Made by a program: the position numbers and the translations under genes. From assembly GCF_003043455.1 (NCBI RefSeq), contig NZ_PZGG01000007.1, forward strand, positions 1 through 59,965: DNA of 59,965 bases. The letters are read 5' to 3'. The number at the start of each line of letters is the position of its first letter. Position 1 is the stretch's first letter. This document shows positions 50,227-59,965 of the stretch, piece by piece. The stretch comes from Staphylococcus simulans (GTDB taxonomy: Bacteria; Bacillota; Bacilli; Staphylococcales; Staphylococcaceae). The notes beneath the pieces are model-generated. The model was not told the origin of the DNA. It did no database searches and worked only from the letters and a program-made list of their open reading frames with translations.

Positions 50227-51303
50227 TCACTTTAACAAGTTTTGTAGTTGTTCAAATGCGGTTTTGAGCACAGTATTATCAACATGTGTCACCACAGGTT
50301 TGCCGATTTCTGACAAGAGCACCATCTGAACGCCGTCTTGATAATTTTTCTTATCTTTCAACATTAAATTTAATAAAGGTTGGAACTCAGGGTTCAAGAC
50401 TACATCAAGAGGATAATCTAATTTCTGCATGTAATCAACAAAATGTTGAACATTATAATTTGTGTCTAAAACAAGATTAGAAACGATAAATTGATAAATA
50501 ATCCCAATCATCACTGCATGACCATGTGGTATTTTCTCATGATATTCAATCGCGTGTCCAAAGGTATGACCAAGATTCAAGAATTTTCGTTTGCCTTGTT
50601 CGTGTTCATCAGCAACCACGATATTCAATTTTGTTTCAATTCCTTTAAGTAAGAAATCATCTAACTGATCAAGTTCTGACAAAGCAGTTTTATTTGGATA
50701 AGCTTCCTCGATTTCTTTTAATGCACTTTCTCCATTTAACAATGCATGCTTATATACCTCAGCGTAACCACTGCTGATTTCAACATAAGGGAGTGATGTT
50801 AAAAAGTCTAAATCATAAATAACAGCTTTAGGTCGATGGAAAGCACCTACTAAGTTTTTGCCTTGAGGCGTATTTATCCCCACTTTACCCCCAACGCTTG
50901 AGTCATGTGCGAGAATTGTTGTTGGTACTTGAATGAAGTCAACACCACGTAATAAGGTTGCAGCTACAAATCCAGCAAAGTCACCTACTACACCGCCACC
51001 AATTGCGACAATACATGTGTTTCGTGTAATACCAGTTTCTAGAAGTTGTTCAAGAACAGACTCATAAACAGAAAAGGATTTTGTTTGTTCGTTGCCCTCT
51101 ACTGAAATAATATGAGAGATTTGTTCAGAATCAACTGCTAAGGTTGCTTGCTCAATTTTAGCTGGATGGAAATTTGCTACAGTTTTATCAACAATAAAAG
51201 CCACATCTCTATATTTTGATAAAAAAGTCTTTAAATGCGTTATTGCGTCATGTTGAATAATAATTGGATAGTTATTGTCTTGATAGGTTGTCATCAGTTG
51301 CAT
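50227..51303 (-). CDS. aroB: 3-dehydroquinate synthase
   Basis: 358-aa NAD- and zinc-dependent enzyme that closes DAHP to dehydroquinate, the second step of the shikimate pathway. The NAD loop GGGVVGDFAGFVAA, the metal ligands in SSGYAEVYKHALL and LNLGHTFGHAIE are visible. The start was moved to the ATG with AAAGGTGATTAAA upstream (MQLMTTYQDNNYP), three codons in. aroC lies 17 bases before it, and aroA follows, giving aroC-aroB-aroA. Confidence 0.95.
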   Translation of the reverse strand: MQLMTTYQDNNYPIIIQHDAITHLKTFLSKYRDVAFIVDKTVANFHPAKIEQATLAVDSEQISHIISVEGNEQTKSFSVYESVLEQLLETGITRNTCIVAIGGGVVGDFAGFVAATLLRGVDFIQVPTTILAHDSSVGGKVGINTPQGKNLVGAFHRPKAVIYDLDFLTSLPYVEISSGYAEVYKHALLNGESALKEIEEAYPNKTALSELDQLDDFLLKGIETKLNIVVADEHEQGKRKFLNLGHTFGHAIEYHEKIPHGHAVMIGIIYQFIVSNLVLDTNYNVQHFVDYMQKLDYPLDVVLNPEFQPLLNLMLKDKKNYQDGVQMVLLSEIGKPVVTHVDNTVLKTAFEQLQNLLK

Positions 51304-51320
51304 TTTAATCACCTTTGATT

Positions 51321-52487
51321 TTAAAATTCAATGTTGCGTTGTCTGCGTTCTTCTACTTGTTCTTGAAGTTGTTCCATATAATTAGATTGGAATTCTTCTA
51401 ATAATGCTTTTGTAATCTCGAATGCTACTGCATGTTCGCAAACAATACTTGCCGCTGGTACAGCACAGCTGTCTGAACGTTCAATCGTAGCTTTAAACGG
51501 TTCTTTTGTTTCAATATCTACTGAAGCTAATGGCTTGTATAGCGTTGGGATTGGTTTCATTACACCATTAACCACAATTGGCATACCATTACTCATACCG
51601 CCTTCTAAACCGCCTAAATGGTTAGAAGCACGCGTATATCCCGTCTCTTCGTTATAAAGTATTGGATCTTGGATTTGACTGCCTGGTTTTTCAGCTGCTT
51701 TAAATCCCTCGCCAAAGCTCACACCTTTAAAGGCGTTAATACCGACTACGCCTTGAGCGATTCTGCCATCTAATTTGCGATCATAGTGTACATAACTGCC
51801 TACTCCGACTGGCATATGATCAACAATCACTTGTACGACACCACCGAGTGAATCGCCATCTTTTTTAGCTTGATCAATTTTATCTCTGATTGCTTGTGCT
51901 TTATCTTCATTGATGACACGAACATCATTGCTATCCTCGTGTGATTTAATCGTTTCTAAATCATACTCAGCGTCATCTTTGATACCGCCTATTTCAACCA
52001 CACGGCTATATATATCAATACCTAATTGTTTTAATAAAATTTTACATAAAGCACCCACAGCTACTCGAGCGGCAGTTTCTCTCGCTGATGAACGTTCTAA
52101 GACGTTTCTTAAATCACGATGATTGTATTTAATACCACCTACAAGATCTGCATGACCAGGTCTTGGTTTAGAAATTTTACGTTTCATTTTTTCTTGTTCT
52201 TCTTCAGAAATAGGAGCAACACCCATAATATTTCTCCAATGCGTAAAGTCGTCGTTTGTTACTACAAAAGTAATCGGGCTACCTAATGTATAACCATTAC
52301 GTACACCAGAAACAATCTCTACTGCATCTTTTTCAATTTTCATTCGACGACCACGGCCATAACCGCCTTGGCGTTTAAACATTTCTACGTTGATATCCTC
52401 AGCTGTTACAGCTAAATTAGCCGGAACGCCCTCAACAATTACAGTCAATTGCGGTCCGTGGGATTCTCCAGAAGTTAAAAATCTCAT
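51321..52487 (-). CDS. aroC: Chorismate synthase
   Basis: 388-aa FMN-dependent lyase that makes chorismate from EPSP, the last shared step to aromatic amino acids, folate and menaquinone. The start [14 protein letters not shown] is the family N-terminus. [30 protein letters not shown] and [14 protein letters not shown] are signature segments. The longest frame starts 17 codons earlier, but GGAG is 10 bases before this ATG and the family starts here. It heads the aro operon. Confidence 0.96.
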   Translation of the reverse strand: MRFLTSGESHGPQLTVIVEGVPANLAVTAEDINVEMFKRQGGYGRGRRMKIEKDAVEIVSGVRNGYTLGSPITFVVTNDDFTHWRNIMGVAPISEEEQEKMKRKISKPRPGHADLVGGIKYNHRDLRNVLERSSARETAARVAVGALCKILLKQLGIDIYSRVVEIGGIKDDAEYDLETIKSHEDSNDVRVINEDKAQAIRDKIDQAKKDGDSLGGVVQVIVDHMPVGVGSYVHYDRKLDGRIAQGVVGINAFKGVSFGEGFKAAEKPGSQIQDPILYNEETGYTRASNHLGGLEGGMSNGMPIVVNGVMKPIPTLYKPLASVDIETKEPFKATIERSDSCAVPAASIVCEHAVAFEITKALLEEFQSNYMEQLQEQVEERRQRNIEF

Positions 52488-52611
52488 TATGCAATCACTC
52501 CATTTCAAATTAGTAATAATAAGTATACCTACTATCATAGCACACGTGAAATATGGACAGAAACAATTAAAATGATTTAATTGTATAATTTTTCTGACTA
52601 TTCACGAAGAT

Positions 52612-52650
52612 AAAAATAAAACCAGACTGAATGAGTAATTCAATCTGGTT
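52612..52650 (-). terminator. Rho-independent terminator after ndk
   Basis: 13-bp stem with one mismatch (52620-52632 with 52638-52650) and loop GAGTA; on the minus strand it runs into TTTATTTTTATC. It separates ndk from aroC. Confidence 0.8.
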
Positions 52651-52691
52651 TACATTGGATAAAATGAATTTAATTTGTATACTCTATATTA

Positions 52692-53141
52692 TTATTCGTA
52701 TAACCATTCTTCATTGTTGGCTGTGTAAACACTTAGTTCATTAGGTTCGAACCATAAGCTGATTTCTCTTTTCGCAGATTCTACTGAATCTGAACCATGA
52801 ATTACGTTTCTGCCTACAGTTAAGCCTAGGTCACCTCTGATAGTACCTGGTGCTGCTTCAGTTGGATTTGTTTTACCAATCATATTTCTTGTTACTTCTA
52901 CTACATTTTCACCTTCTACCACCATCGCAAATACGGGTGCTGAAGTGATAAATGAAACAAGACCTTCGTAGAATGGTTTATCAGCATGTTCACCATAATG
53001 TGTTTCTGCTAATTCTTTGGAAACAGTCATAAATTTACCGCCAACGAGTTTTAATCCTTTTTTCTCTAAACGAGTGATGATTTCTCCAACGATTTTGCGT
53101 TGAACACCATCTGGTTTAATCATTAGAAAAGTTCTTTCCAT
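52692..53141 (-). CDS. ndk: Nucleoside diphosphate kinase
   Basis: 149-aa kinase that equalises nucleoside triphosphate pools by passing a phosphate through His115 ([13 protein letters not shown]). The start [15 protein letters not shown] and ATP-site Lys9 are typical. Length is normal. ATG with AGGAGGATTTGCGAA. A promoter with TTGAAA and TAAACT lies upstream, and a cre-like site covers its -35. In S. aureus ndk also lies next to aroC and the hepT gene. Confidence 0.96.
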   Translation of the reverse strand: MERTFLMIKPDGVQRKIVGEIITRLEKKGLKLVGGKFMTVSKELAETHYGEHADKPFYEGLVSFITSAPVFAMVVEGENVVEVTRNMIGKTNPTEAAPGTIRGDLGLTVGRNVIHGSDSVESAKREISLWFEPNELSVYTANNEEWLYE

Positions 53142-53200
53142 TTCGCAAATCCTCCTGAAAATAGATGTGTATTTTTATGAATCTAAATAAATACATTTTT

Positions 53201-53229
53201 AGTTTAACAGTTTATTTAAGCGCTTTCAA
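53201..53229 (-). promoter_or_regulatory. Putative sigma-A promoter of ndk
   Basis: On the minus strand TTGAAA (53229-53224), 17 bases, TAAACT (53206-53201). The -10 has 4 of 6 consensus bases. Confidence 0.45.
53215..53228. promoter_or_regulatory. cre-like CcpA site over the ndk -35
   Basis: On the minus strand TGAAAGCGCTTAAA matches the cre consensus TGWAANCGNTNWCA with a single mismatch. It overlaps the -35 of the ndk promoter, a position where CcpA would repress. Regulation is inferred. Confidence 0.5.
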
Positions 53230-53246
53230 TATATAGCGATTGTTTT

Positions 53247-54203
53247 TTATACATTTCTAGATTCCATACGGTTAATTAGTTTTTTAAACCAAGTTGTTGC
53301 TGCGTTTTCTTCTAATTCATTTAACAAACGAATTGCTTTTTGTAAATAATGACGACTCACTTGTTTTGATTGCTCAATACTTTCAGACTGTCTGATATAA
53401 TCCACGCAATAAGCAAAGTCTTCTTTTGGACTATTTGGTTGTAGCATATCAATTTTTTGTTTAAAAGATGGATTCTTTCTGATTTCTAACAATACAGGCA
53501 ATGTAATATGACCATTCATTAAGTCACTGCCAACAGGTTTACCTAATTGTTTCTCAGTACTTGTGAAGTCTAGAATATCATCAACAATTTGAAAACTCAT
53601 TCCGATATAATGCCCAATTCTTTTTAATTTATTAGCAGTTTTAGCATCTGCATGTGCAGATAACGCACCTAGTTCTGTTGCTAATTGAATTAACAAAGCT
53701 GTTTTTCGATTAATTCGACGTAAATAATTAGTAACAGGTTGATTCGTATTGAATTGATCTTGGAACTGGAAAAGTTCCCCACGACATACATCTACAATAG
53801 CATGAGATAAAATCGTATGTATTCTTTTGTCTTCAATTGATGAAATATGTTTTAAAGCTAACGCTAATAAGTAATTCCCTGTTAATATCGCTGTATCTTG
53901 ATCCCATTTTTTAGTAATAGTTAAACGACCTCTGCGTTTATCACTTTTATCAATCACATCATCATGAACCAAAGTTGCCATGTGAATCAGTTCTAATGAA
54001 ACAGCAATTTTATACGTTTCTTTGTTTCTTGGCGAATCCCCATATTCACTGCTTAAAATAACAAAAGACGGGCGCACACGTTTACCACCTGATAAGAGTA
54101 AATGGTGTGCCGCCTCTTCTAATACAATATTATTACTTTTTATTGTGTTTTTAAGTTGTCTTTCAATTTTCTTAACTTCTCTATTAATGTTCAGCTTATC
54201 CAC
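53247..54203 (-). CDS. hepT: Heptaprenyl diphosphate synthase, catalytic subunit II
   Basis: 318-aa trans-prenyltransferase that builds the menaquinone side chain together with the small HepS subunit. The two aspartate-rich motifs are DDVID (in LVHDDVIDKSDKRRGR) and DDILD (QIVDDILDFT). The substrate motif GGKRVRP is near residue 40. The longest frame starts at GTG 54212; I chose GTG 54203, 8 bases after AAAGG. It immediately follows menG, whose product methylates the finished menaquinone. Staphylococcal menaquinones have 7-9 units, so the chain length is not certain. Confidence 0.92.
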   Translation of the reverse strand: MDKLNINREVKKIERQLKNTIKSNNIVLEEAAHHLLLSGGKRVRPSFVILSSEYGDSPRNKETYKIAVSLELIHMATLVHDDVIDKSDKRRGRLTITKKWDQDTAILTGNYLLALALKHISSIEDKRIHTILSHAIVDVCRGELFQFQDQFNTNQPVTNYLRRINRKTALLIQLATELGALSAHADAKTANKLKRIGHYIGMSFQIVDDILDFTSTEKQLGKPVGSDLMNGHITLPVLLEIRKNPSFKQKIDMLQPNSPKEDFAYCVDYIRQSESIEQSKQVSRHYLQKAIRLLNELEENAATTWFKKLINRMESRNV

Positions 54204-54204
54204 A

Positions 54205-54936
54205 TTAATCACCTTTTGCTGTTTCTTTTTCCTTTTCCTTATACCCTAAATGCATTGCGGCAACTCCGCCAGTAAAACTTTTAACTTCAATATCTCTGAA
54301 ACCTGCTAATTGGAAAAGTGCTTTTAGTTCATCGCGATCTGGAAAATTGAAAGCTGACTGTTGAAGCCATTCATATTCTTCTTTAGATTTAGCGAAGAAT
54401 TTACCGAAAATCGGCATTACAAATTTGAAGTATAATTGATAAAGTTGTTTGAAGACTGGAATTGTAGGCTGGCTTGTTTCTAAGCAGACCACCATACCGC
54501 CTGGTTTTAAAACACGATTCATTTCTTTAAGTGCAATGACATAATCAGGAATGTTTCTTAACCCGAAACCGATTGTTACATAATCAAATTCATTATCATC
54601 AAAAGGTAATTCCATAGCATCGCCTTGTACGAGTTGAATATTTGCCATGTTTTTAGTCTTTTCTTCTCCGACTTTCAACATATTTTCACTGAAATCTAAG
54701 CCGATAACTTCGCCTTTAGGGCCAACAGCCTTACTTAATGAAATTGTCCAGTCAGCTGTACCGCAACATACATCTAATGCTTTGCTGCCAGGTTTTACTT
54801 GCATGGTTTTCATAACGCGTTTACGCCATACTTTATGTTGTTCGAAGCTGATAATGTTATTTAATCGGTCATACTTAGTGGAAATGTTTTGAAAGACTTT
54901 ATGAACTTTTTCTTTATCTGCTTTATTTTTAGCCAT
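54205..54936 (-). CDS. menG: Demethylmenaquinone methyltransferase
   Basis: 243-aa SAM-dependent enzyme (UbiE/MenG) that performs the last step of menaquinone synthesis. SAM-binding motif I is [12 protein letters not shown], then [25 protein letters not shown] and the family signature [13 protein letters not shown]. The longest frame begins 36 codons earlier inside hepS, but AGAGG is 8 bases before this ATG and the family begins MAxNKADKExVHxVF here. It lies between hepS and hepT, the gerC/hep-men operon layout. Confidence 0.95.
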   Translation of the reverse strand: MAKNKADKEKVHKVFQNISTKYDRLNNIISFEQHKVWRKRVMKTMQVKPGSKALDVCCGTADWTISLSKAVGPKGEVIGLDFSENMLKVGEEKTKNMANIQLVQGDAMELPFDDNEFDYVTIGFGLRNIPDYVIALKEMNRVLKPGGMVVCLETSQPTIPVFKQLYQLYFKFVMPIFGKFFAKSKEEYEWLQQSAFNFPDRDELKALFQLAGFRDIEVKSFTGGVAAMHLGYKEKEKETAKGD

Positions 54937-54952
54937 ATATAATACCTCTACT

Positions 54953-55510
54953 TTATTTAATATTGCTGCGCAATTCGTCAAAAATAGCTTCGACTTCTGC
55001 TTCGTTATAATCTTTAAGGTACGACGGATGATGTTCTGAAGCATATTGAATCAGACTATCATTTGCTTTACTTAGTTCAGCGTTTGGATTGAAATGATGA
55101 ATAGTAATTGCAGGGAAAATAGTTTCTATAAATTGAACTGCGTCTTTTATCTCGTTATGAGTGAGTGTTTTGTAATGCAAAGCAGTTTTTAATTCGTTTA
55201 CTTTAATAATTGCATTGCTCATAGCTTCTAGATATTCTGAATCATTGATAGCTGCTGTCAACGTATAAAAATGCGCACTGATTAAATCCCCTATCAGAAT
55301 TGCATTTTTAGAAAGATGACTACTCGTAATAGAATCAAGATGACTCATGGATGTGTCGATTGCGAGGCATGCTAATTTTGCTTCGGACAAAATATTTTGC
55401 GCATCAAGTACATGAGCCAATTGATGATTATACTGAATTGGTTCATGACTATGTATACCATTAAGCTTATGATCTATTTGGTTTTTTAATGTACTTAATG
55501 TTGAATCCAT
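54953..55510 (-). CDS. hepS: Heptaprenyl diphosphate synthase, subunit I
   Basis: 185-aa helical protein without the aspartate-rich motifs of prenyl synthases. It matches the small non-catalytic subunit HepS/GerCA, which controls product length with HepT. The segment [19 protein letters not shown], which aligns to the family core, is near residues 66-85. Sequence conservation in this family is low, so position (hepS-menG-hepT) carries much of the weight. ATG with a weak ribosome site GAGGTGCAGAC. Confidence 0.85.
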   Translation of the reverse strand: MDSTLSTLKNQIDHKLNGIHSHEPIQYNHQLAHVLDAQNILSEAKLACLAIDTSMSHLDSITSSHLSKNAILIGDLISAHFYTLTAAINDSEYLEAMSNAIIKVNELKTALHYKTLTHNEIKDAVQFIETIFPAITIHHFNPNAELSKANDSLIQYASEHHPSYLKDYNEAEVEAIFDELRSNIK

Positions 55511-55642
55511 GTCTGCACCTCACGTTATTAATCATTAATCATCTTAACATTATATATAGAAAAATAAAATCACTTTTGTTCAACTGCTTGCAATATCTAG
55601 CAAATTCAGTCGTAAAAGTAATTCAAAGGATAAATATGTAAT

Positions 55643-55672
55643 AAAAAGAAAAGCCCCGAAAAGGGCTTTTCT
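55643..55672 (-). terminator. Rho-independent terminator after hup
   Basis: 10-bp perfect stem AGAAAAGCCC/GGGCTTTTCT (55647-55656 with 55663-55672), then CTTTTTATT on the minus strand. Confidence 0.85.
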
Positions 55673-55689
55673 GTTAAGTATTGAATTCA

Positions 55690-55962
55690 TTATTTAACTG
55701 CATCTTTTAAAGCTTTACCAGCTTTGAATGCTGGAACTTTGCTTGCTGGGATGTCGATTTCTTTACCAGTTTGCGGGTTGCGACCTTTACGGGCTGCACG
55801 TTCGCGAACTTCAAAGTTACCGAAACCAATCAATTGTACTTTTTCACCATTAGATAGTGAGTTTTGAATTGATTCGAATACAGCATCAACTGCTAAACCA
55901 GCTTCTTTTTTAGTTAATTCAGCTTGTTCTGCAACAGCATTAATTAAGTCTGTTTTATTCAT
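55690..55962 (-). CDS. hup: DNA-binding protein HU
   Basis: 90-aa histone-like protein that bends and compacts DNA as a homodimer. Start [20 protein letters not shown], then the arm segment [21 protein letters not shown] with the intercalating Pro, and the end [12 protein letters not shown]. Ribosome site GGGAGGTGACTCATA is strong. A dyad in the leader is noted separately. A terminator follows, so it is a single-gene unit. Confidence 0.97.
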   Translation of the reverse strand: MNKTDLINAVAEQAELTKKEAGLAVDAVFESIQNSLSNGEKVQLIGFGNFEVRERAARKGRNPQTGKEIDIPASKVPAFKAGKALKDAVK

Positions 55963-55988
55963 TATGAGTCACCTCCCAAGGGTTTGCT

Positions 55989-56008
55989 AATGATAACTTA
56001 ATATCATT
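55989..56008. repeat. Short inverted repeat in the hup leader
   Basis: AATGATA (55989-55995) and TATCATT (56002-56008) around ACTTAA, 27 bases before the hup start. Operator or leader hairpin; no known regulator matches well. Confidence 0.4.
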
Positions 56009-56131
56009 ATGCTATGACTTTAACACAACGACTCTTACTATCGCAATTATTTATAAGCATAAAACCGCGATTTATAAGGTTTTTTAGCCACCTATGTGTA
56101 AATATACAATAATAGTAAATTAATTTAATTT

Positions 56132-57130
56132 CTATTCTGACTTTTTGTCTCTATCCATTAATAATTTTAAACTTTTCTCTAATGGAACATTTTCAAACAA
56201 TACGCCGTATAATGCGGATGTAATTGGCATATCAATGTTTTTTTCTTTAGCTAAATTATGAACAGATTCAGTAGTATAGAATCCTTCAGCAACCATGTTC
56301 ATTTCTGAAAGTGCTTCATCCACTGTTTTACCTTGACCTATTTTATAGCCAAGCGTATAGTTTCTTGAATGTGTTGAAGTACATGTCACGATTAAGTCGC
56401 CAATACCGCCAAGACCTAAGAAAGTCATTGGATCAGCACCAAGTGCTTCTCCTAATCTGCTGATTTCAGCTAGCCCACGTGTCATCAATGCTGCTTTAGC
56501 ATTATCACCGAACCCCATACCAGCGACAATACCACTTGCAACAGCAATGATATTCTTTAAAGCGCCCCCTAATTCAACACCAACTAAATCATTGTTCGTG
56601 TAGACACGTAAGTATTCATTCATAAATAAGTCCTGAGTTAATTTGCTGATTTCTGGATCTTTAGAAGATGCTGCAACAGTTGTTGGTTGTTGAATAACTA
56701 CTTCTTCAGCATGGCTTGGTCCGGATAATACAGCGACACCGCCATTATGTTCTGGGGCAACAGAATCCTCAATCATTTCTGAAACACGTTCAAATGTTGA
56801 GTTTTCAATACCTTTTGCGACGTGAATAAATACTTTTTTCGATGTTAACTTCTCATCGATTTGTTTAACTACTTCTCTAATAGCTTTTGTTGGTAACGCA
56901 ATCAGATACGTATCTGAAAAATTAACTGCTTCTTCTAAATCAGAAGTTGCTTTAATTGTTTCTTCTAATTTAGCTTCATTTAGATAGCGTGAATTTGTAT
57001 GATAAGTATTGATTTCCTCAATGCTTTGTTTGTTTTTACCCCACATTAAGACTTCGTGACCGTTTTGTGCGAGAACATTCGCTAATGCTGTACCAAAACT
57101 GCCCATACCAAAAACGGCAACCTTACTCAT
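56132..57130 (-). CDS. gpsA: Glycerol-3-phosphate dehydrogenase (NAD(P)+)
   Basis: 332-aa enzyme that makes sn-glycerol-3-phosphate from dihydroxyacetone phosphate for phospholipids. Rossmann loop [13 protein letters not shown], then [29 protein letters not shown] (catalytic Lys) and [12 protein letters not shown]. The first ATG of the frame abuts AAAGG; the ATG three codons in is 9 bases away and gives the usual [13 protein letters not shown]. It follows der after about 20 bases. Confidence 0.96.
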   Translation of the reverse strand: MSKVAVFGMGSFGTALANVLAQNGHEVLMWGKNKQSIEEINTYHTNSRYLNEAKLEETIKATSDLEEAVNFSDTYLIALPTKAIREVVKQIDEKLTSKKVFIHVAKGIENSTFERVSEMIEDSVAPEHNGGVAVLSGPSHAEEVVIQQPTTVAASSKDPEISKLTQDLFMNEYLRVYTNNDLVGVELGGALKNIIAVASGIVAGMGFGDNAKAALMTRGLAEISRLGEALGADPMTFLGLGGIGDLIVTCTSTHSRNYTLGYKIGQGKTVDEALSEMNMVAEGFYTTESVHNLAKEKNIDMPITSALYGVLFENVPLEKSLKLLMDRDKKSE

Positions 57131-57149
57131 ATACTTCATCCTTTCAATA

Positions 57150-58460
57150 CTAATTTCGTTTTCTTGGAATTATTTTGATTGGTGTTCCTTCGAAACCAAA
57201 TGCATCTCGAATCTGATTTTCTAAGTAGCGTTTATATGAGAAGTGCATTAGTTCTTCATCATTTACAAATACCACAAAAGTCGGTGGTTCAATTGCAACT
57301 TGTGTTGCATAGAATACTTTCAATCGGCGACCTTTATCAGTCGGTGTTGGATTCATTGCGATAGCATCCGTAATCACTTCATTCAATGTTGAGCTTTGAA
57401 CACGTTTTTTATGGTTTTCGCTCGCTTCATTGATTAATGGGAATAATGTACGTAGACGTTGTTTTTCTTTCGCAGAAACAAATGCGATAGGTGCATAGTC
57501 TAAGAATTGGAAGTTTTTACGCACTTCGTCTTCAAATTTCTTCATCGTTTTACTATCTTTTTCAAGAGTATCCCATTTGTTTACCACAATTACAATGGCT
57601 TTACCCTCCTCGTGTGCATAGCCTGCTACACGCTTGTCTTGTTCAATGATACCTTCCTCGGCATCCAAGACAACAAGTACTACATTAGAACGCTCTATAG
57701 CCTTTAATGCGCGTAATACAGAGTATTTCTCTGTTGATTCATATACTTTACCCTTTTTACGCATACCTGCAGTATCGATTAAGACGTAATCTTGTCCTTC
57801 ATAAGAATATTCTGTGTCAATCGCATCGCGTGTTGTTCCGGCAATATTAGAAACAATGACACGATCTTCCCCAAGAATTGCATTGACTAGGCTGGATTTA
57901 CCAACGTTCGGACGTCCGATTAATGATAATCTGATAGTGTCTTCATCATAAAGATCGTCGCTTTCATCTTTGAAGTGTTTAGCGACTTCGTCTAACAAGT
58001 CCCCTAAACCAAGCCCGTGTGAACCTGAAATTGGGAATGGTTCTCCAAATCCAAGTGCGTAGAAATCATAAATATCTGCTCTCATTTCTGGATTATCTAC
58101 CTTGTTGACAGCTAAGACAACGGGTTTATTTGTTTTATAGAGCATTTGCGCAATCATTTCGTCTGTTTGTGTCAATCCTTCACGTTGATTAACCATAAAA
58201 ATAATAACATCAGCTTCATCAATTGCGACTTCAGCTTGAGCTCTGATTTGTGTTTGGAATGGTGCATCAGATAATTCAATACCACCTGTATCAATGATAT
58301 TAAAGTCGTGTGTCAACCATTCACCGCTAGAATAGATGCGGTCTCTTGTGACGCCGGGTGTATCTTCAACAATTGATACACGCTCTCCGACAATTCTATT
58401 GAATATTGTGGATTTACCGACATTCGGTCGACCTACAATAGCAATAACAGGTTTAGTCAT
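57150..58460 (-). CDS. der: Ribosome assembly GTPase Der (EngA)
   Basis: 436-aa protein with two tandem GTPase domains and a KH-like C-terminal domain, needed for 50S ribosome assembly. P-loops GRPNVGKST (about residues 9-17) and GRPNVGKSS (near 182), with DTPG/DTAG, NKVD and NKWD motifs. The C-terminal part [20 protein letters not shown] is family-typical. ATG with GAGGAAGTTAGCTT upstream. gpsA follows. Confidence 0.97.
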   Translation of the reverse strand: MTKPVIAIVGRPNVGKSTIFNRIVGERVSIVEDTPGVTRDRIYSSGEWLTHDFNIIDTGGIELSDAPFQTQIRAQAEVAIDEADVIIFMVNQREGLTQTDEMIAQMLYKTNKPVVLAVNKVDNPEMRADIYDFYALGFGEPFPISGSHGLGLGDLLDEVAKHFKDESDDLYDEDTIRLSLIGRPNVGKSSLVNAILGEDRVIVSNIAGTTRDAIDTEYSYEGQDYVLIDTAGMRKKGKVYESTEKYSVLRALKAIERSNVVLVVLDAEEGIIEQDKRVAGYAHEEGKAIVIVVNKWDTLEKDSKTMKKFEDEVRKNFQFLDYAPIAFVSAKEKQRLRTLFPLINEASENHKKRVQSSTLNEVITDAIAMNPTPTDKGRRLKVFYATQVAIEPPTFVVFVNDEELMHFSYKRYLENQIRDAFGFEGTPIKIIPRKRN

Positions 58461-58537
58461 AAGCTAACTTCCTCTCTTTCATATATCTAGTTAATTTTAT
58501 CACATGGCTTATTTAAAGCAAAAGAAAATTAGGCAAT

Positions 58538-58591
58538 AAAAAAGTCAAGACTGTAAAGTGTGAAGTTATGACACTCACTACAGTCTTGACT
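58538..58591 (-). terminator. Rho-independent terminator of rpsA
   Basis: 13-bp perfect stem (58543-58555 with 58579-58591) plus inner AGTGT/ACACT pairs, then TTTTTTATTG on the minus strand. Confidence 0.82.
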
Positions 58592-58610
58592 GATGTTAGC
58601 GAATTACTTA

Positions 58611-59798
58611 TTAAAATTTAAGGTTTTTCAATTTGTCGCCGAACATTTCACCTAATGTTGGGTTATCGTTATCTTCTTCTTCTTTACCCTCAACATAGTC
58701 ACGTGATTCGTCATCGTCGATTTGAAGTACTTCTTCTTCAGCTGGAACAGCTGCTTTGATAGAAAGTGAGATTCTTTCATTTTCTTCATCAACGCTTAAC
58801 ACTTTTACAGTGACTGTTTGGTTAGGTGCAAGTACATCGCTAGGTTTAGCGATATGTTTACGACTGATTTCTGAAATATGAACAAGTCCTTGAACGCCAG
58901 CAGCAATTTCTACAAATGCGCCGAAGTCAGTTAATCTAACCACGCGACCTTCGATTACAGAATCCGCATGGATTTCACCTTTAATGCTTTCGAATGGGCT
59001 TGGTAAAGTATCTTTAATTGAAAGTGAGATTCTTTCTGAGTCTCTTTCAACTGATTTAACTTTAACTTTGACTTTTTCGCCCACAGAAACAACGTCTTCT
59101 GGTTTATCAACGTGTTCGTGAGAAAGTTCAGATACGTGAACTAAACCATCAACACCGCCGATATCTACGAAAGCACCGAAGTTTGTTAAACGTGCGATAG
59201 TACCTTCAATTACATCGCCTTCATTAAGAGATTCTAGTAATTCAGCTTTTTTAGCTTCGTTACGCTCTTGTTCAACAGCTTTACGGCTAAGGATGACGCG
59301 ATTGTTTTCTGGATCAAGTTCTTCGACACGAAGTTCTAAAACTTGTCCGTCAAAGCTTGAAAAGTCTTCAATGAAATCAGTAGAAATTAATGAAGCTGGG
59401 ACAAACCCTCTTTGTCCTACGTCTACAACTAATCCGCCTTTAACGACTTCAGTTACTTTTGCTTCGATAATTTCGTTATTTTCTTGTTTCTCTTGTAAAT
59501 ATTGATAAGACTTCTCTTGTTCTAATTGACGAATTGAAAGGATATAAGCTCCTGTTTCATTTTCTTCGTCATTTTCTACCTTAGTCACATAAGCTTCTAC
59601 AGCATCTCCTTCTTTGACAACCTCATTTGGGCTATCAATATGATGAGTAGATAATTGACTAATCGGTACAATACCGCTAAATTTGCCACCGTCGACATCA
59701 ACAATCACTTGTTTTTCTTCGACTTTTTGGACTTGTCCAGAGATTTTATCTCCTTCTTTAATTTCATTAATCATTGATTCATTGAATTCTTCAGTCAT
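58611..59798 (-). CDS. rpsA: Ribosomal protein S1 homologue
   Basis: 395-aa RNA-binding protein with four S1 domains, at about residues 12-85, 100-170, 185-255 and 270-345 (for example GDKISGQVQKVEEKQVIVDV, GLVHVSELSHEHV, GLVHISEISRKHI). An acidic tail follows. The Gram-positive form is shorter than the six-domain S1 of E. coli and is not always a tight ribosomal subunit. The start was moved seven codons inwards to the ATG 8 bases after AAGGAGG. Confidence 0.94.
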   Translation of the reverse strand: MTEEFNESMINEIKEGDKISGQVQKVEEKQVIVDVDGGKFSGIVPISQLSTHHIDSPNEVVKEGDAVEAYVTKVENDEENETGAYILSIRQLEQEKSYQYLQEKQENNEIIEAKVTEVVKGGLVVDVGQRGFVPASLISTDFIEDFSSFDGQVLELRVEELDPENNRVILSRKAVEQERNEAKKAELLESLNEGDVIEGTIARLTNFGAFVDIGGVDGLVHVSELSHEHVDKPEDVVSVGEKVKVKVKSVERDSERISLSIKDTLPSPFESIKGEIHADSVIEGRVVRLTDFGAFVEIAAGVQGLVHISEISRKHIAKPSDVLAPNQTVTVKVLSVDEENERISLSIKAAVPAEEEVLQIDDDESRDYVEGKEEEDNDNPTLGEMFGDKLKNLKF

Positions 59799-59825
59799 CT
59801 TGTATGCCTCCTTGTACACTACATA

Positions 59826-59834
59826 ATTATAACA
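59826..59834 (-). promoter_or_regulatory. Extended -10 promoter of rpsA
   Basis: On the minus strand TGTTATAAT, a TGn-extended perfect -10. A TTGACA lies 22 bases further upstream, too far for a normal -35. The bases from 59835 to the window end hold no gene I can see. Confidence 0.5.
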
Positions 59835-59965
59835 TCTTACAAACTGACAGAATTGTCAAGAAATTCACCTCTATTCACAAAAAGTGAAGAATTCTCTCAA
59901 ATTCTACAGTGTTAAAGTATTATTTTTACGTTCCAATGTACGTATTTATTCTCACTATAATATAT

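Noticed and set aside
54937-55044. N-terminal extension of menG by 36 codons
   Set aside because: The extension overlaps hepS and is not seen in the family; the inner ATG has a well-placed ribosome site.

Overview
The window is a chromosomal core region of a low-GC Gram-positive coccus of the family Staphylococcaceae, most likely a coagulase-negative Staphylococcus. The evidence is the gene order (brnQ, odhBA, arlSR, murG, crr, msrBA, fakB2, dfrA, thyA, brxA, cvfC, rnpB, gpsB, recU-pbp2, dnaD, asnS, dinG, birA, cca, bshA, aroABC, ndk, hepT-menG-hepS, hup, gpsA, der, rpsA), close protein similarity to S. aureus as I remember it, a bacillithiol gene (bshA), and the class B type of RNase P RNA. 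I cannot name the species from sequence alone. I see no prophage, IS element, CRISPR array, tRNA or rRNA. Nearly all genes lie on the minus strand. The plus-strand units are a partial lipid kinase, a 59-aa membrane protein, an sRNA, a queuosine-precursor transporter with an RNase H-like gene, and recU-pbp2.

Layout. 1-6.3 kb: end of a lipid kinase, the branched-chain amino acid carrier brnQ with a CodY-type box, an orphan MoxR-type ATPase/VWA pair, a small protein plus a VOC protein, and an unannotated 59-aa membrane protein. 6.3-13 kb: 2-oxoglutarate dehydrogenase E1/E2 (odhA, odhB), the ArlRS two-component system, and a Fur-controlled sRNA that fits IsrR in position, size and C-rich motifs. 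13-21.5 kb: PAP2 phosphatase, murG, an acetyltransferase, a CtpA-type protease, yozE, crr, msrB, msrA, fakB2, dfrA, thyA and brxA, which together cover envelope, redox repair, fatty-acid uptake and folate/thymidylate synthesis. 21.5-33 kb: cvfC with a tiny zinc-finger gene, a preQ1-I riboswitch before a YhhQ-family transporter, an RNase H-like protein, a 5'-3' exonuclease, a double-headed dynamin, an EamA permease, an rRNA methyltransferase, rnpB, gpsB, ypsA and yppE.

33-45.6 kb: recU-pbp2 diverges from yppE and converges on asnS-dnaD-nth-ypoC. Then come dinG, birA, cca, bshA and a MazG-type pyrophosphohydrolase. 45.7-60 kb: a membrane zinc peptidase, ypjA, ypiB, the TPR protein ypiA, aroA-aroB-aroC, ndk, hepT-menG-hepS (menaquinone side chain and final methylation), hup, gpsA, der and rpsA.

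The most noteworthy non-coding elements are the isrR-like sRNA with two Fur boxes, the preQ1-I riboswitch whose pseudoknot takes the first bases of the ribosome binding site, rnpB, a cre-like site on the -35 of ndk, and a long 5'-terminal hairpin before the zinc-finger/cvfC unit. Several start codons were moved downstream of the longest open frame because the Shine-Dalgarno spacing and known family N-termini favour the inner codon; each case is noted. I did not find convincing evidence for a wholly new multi-gene system. The strongest leads are regulatory RNA features.
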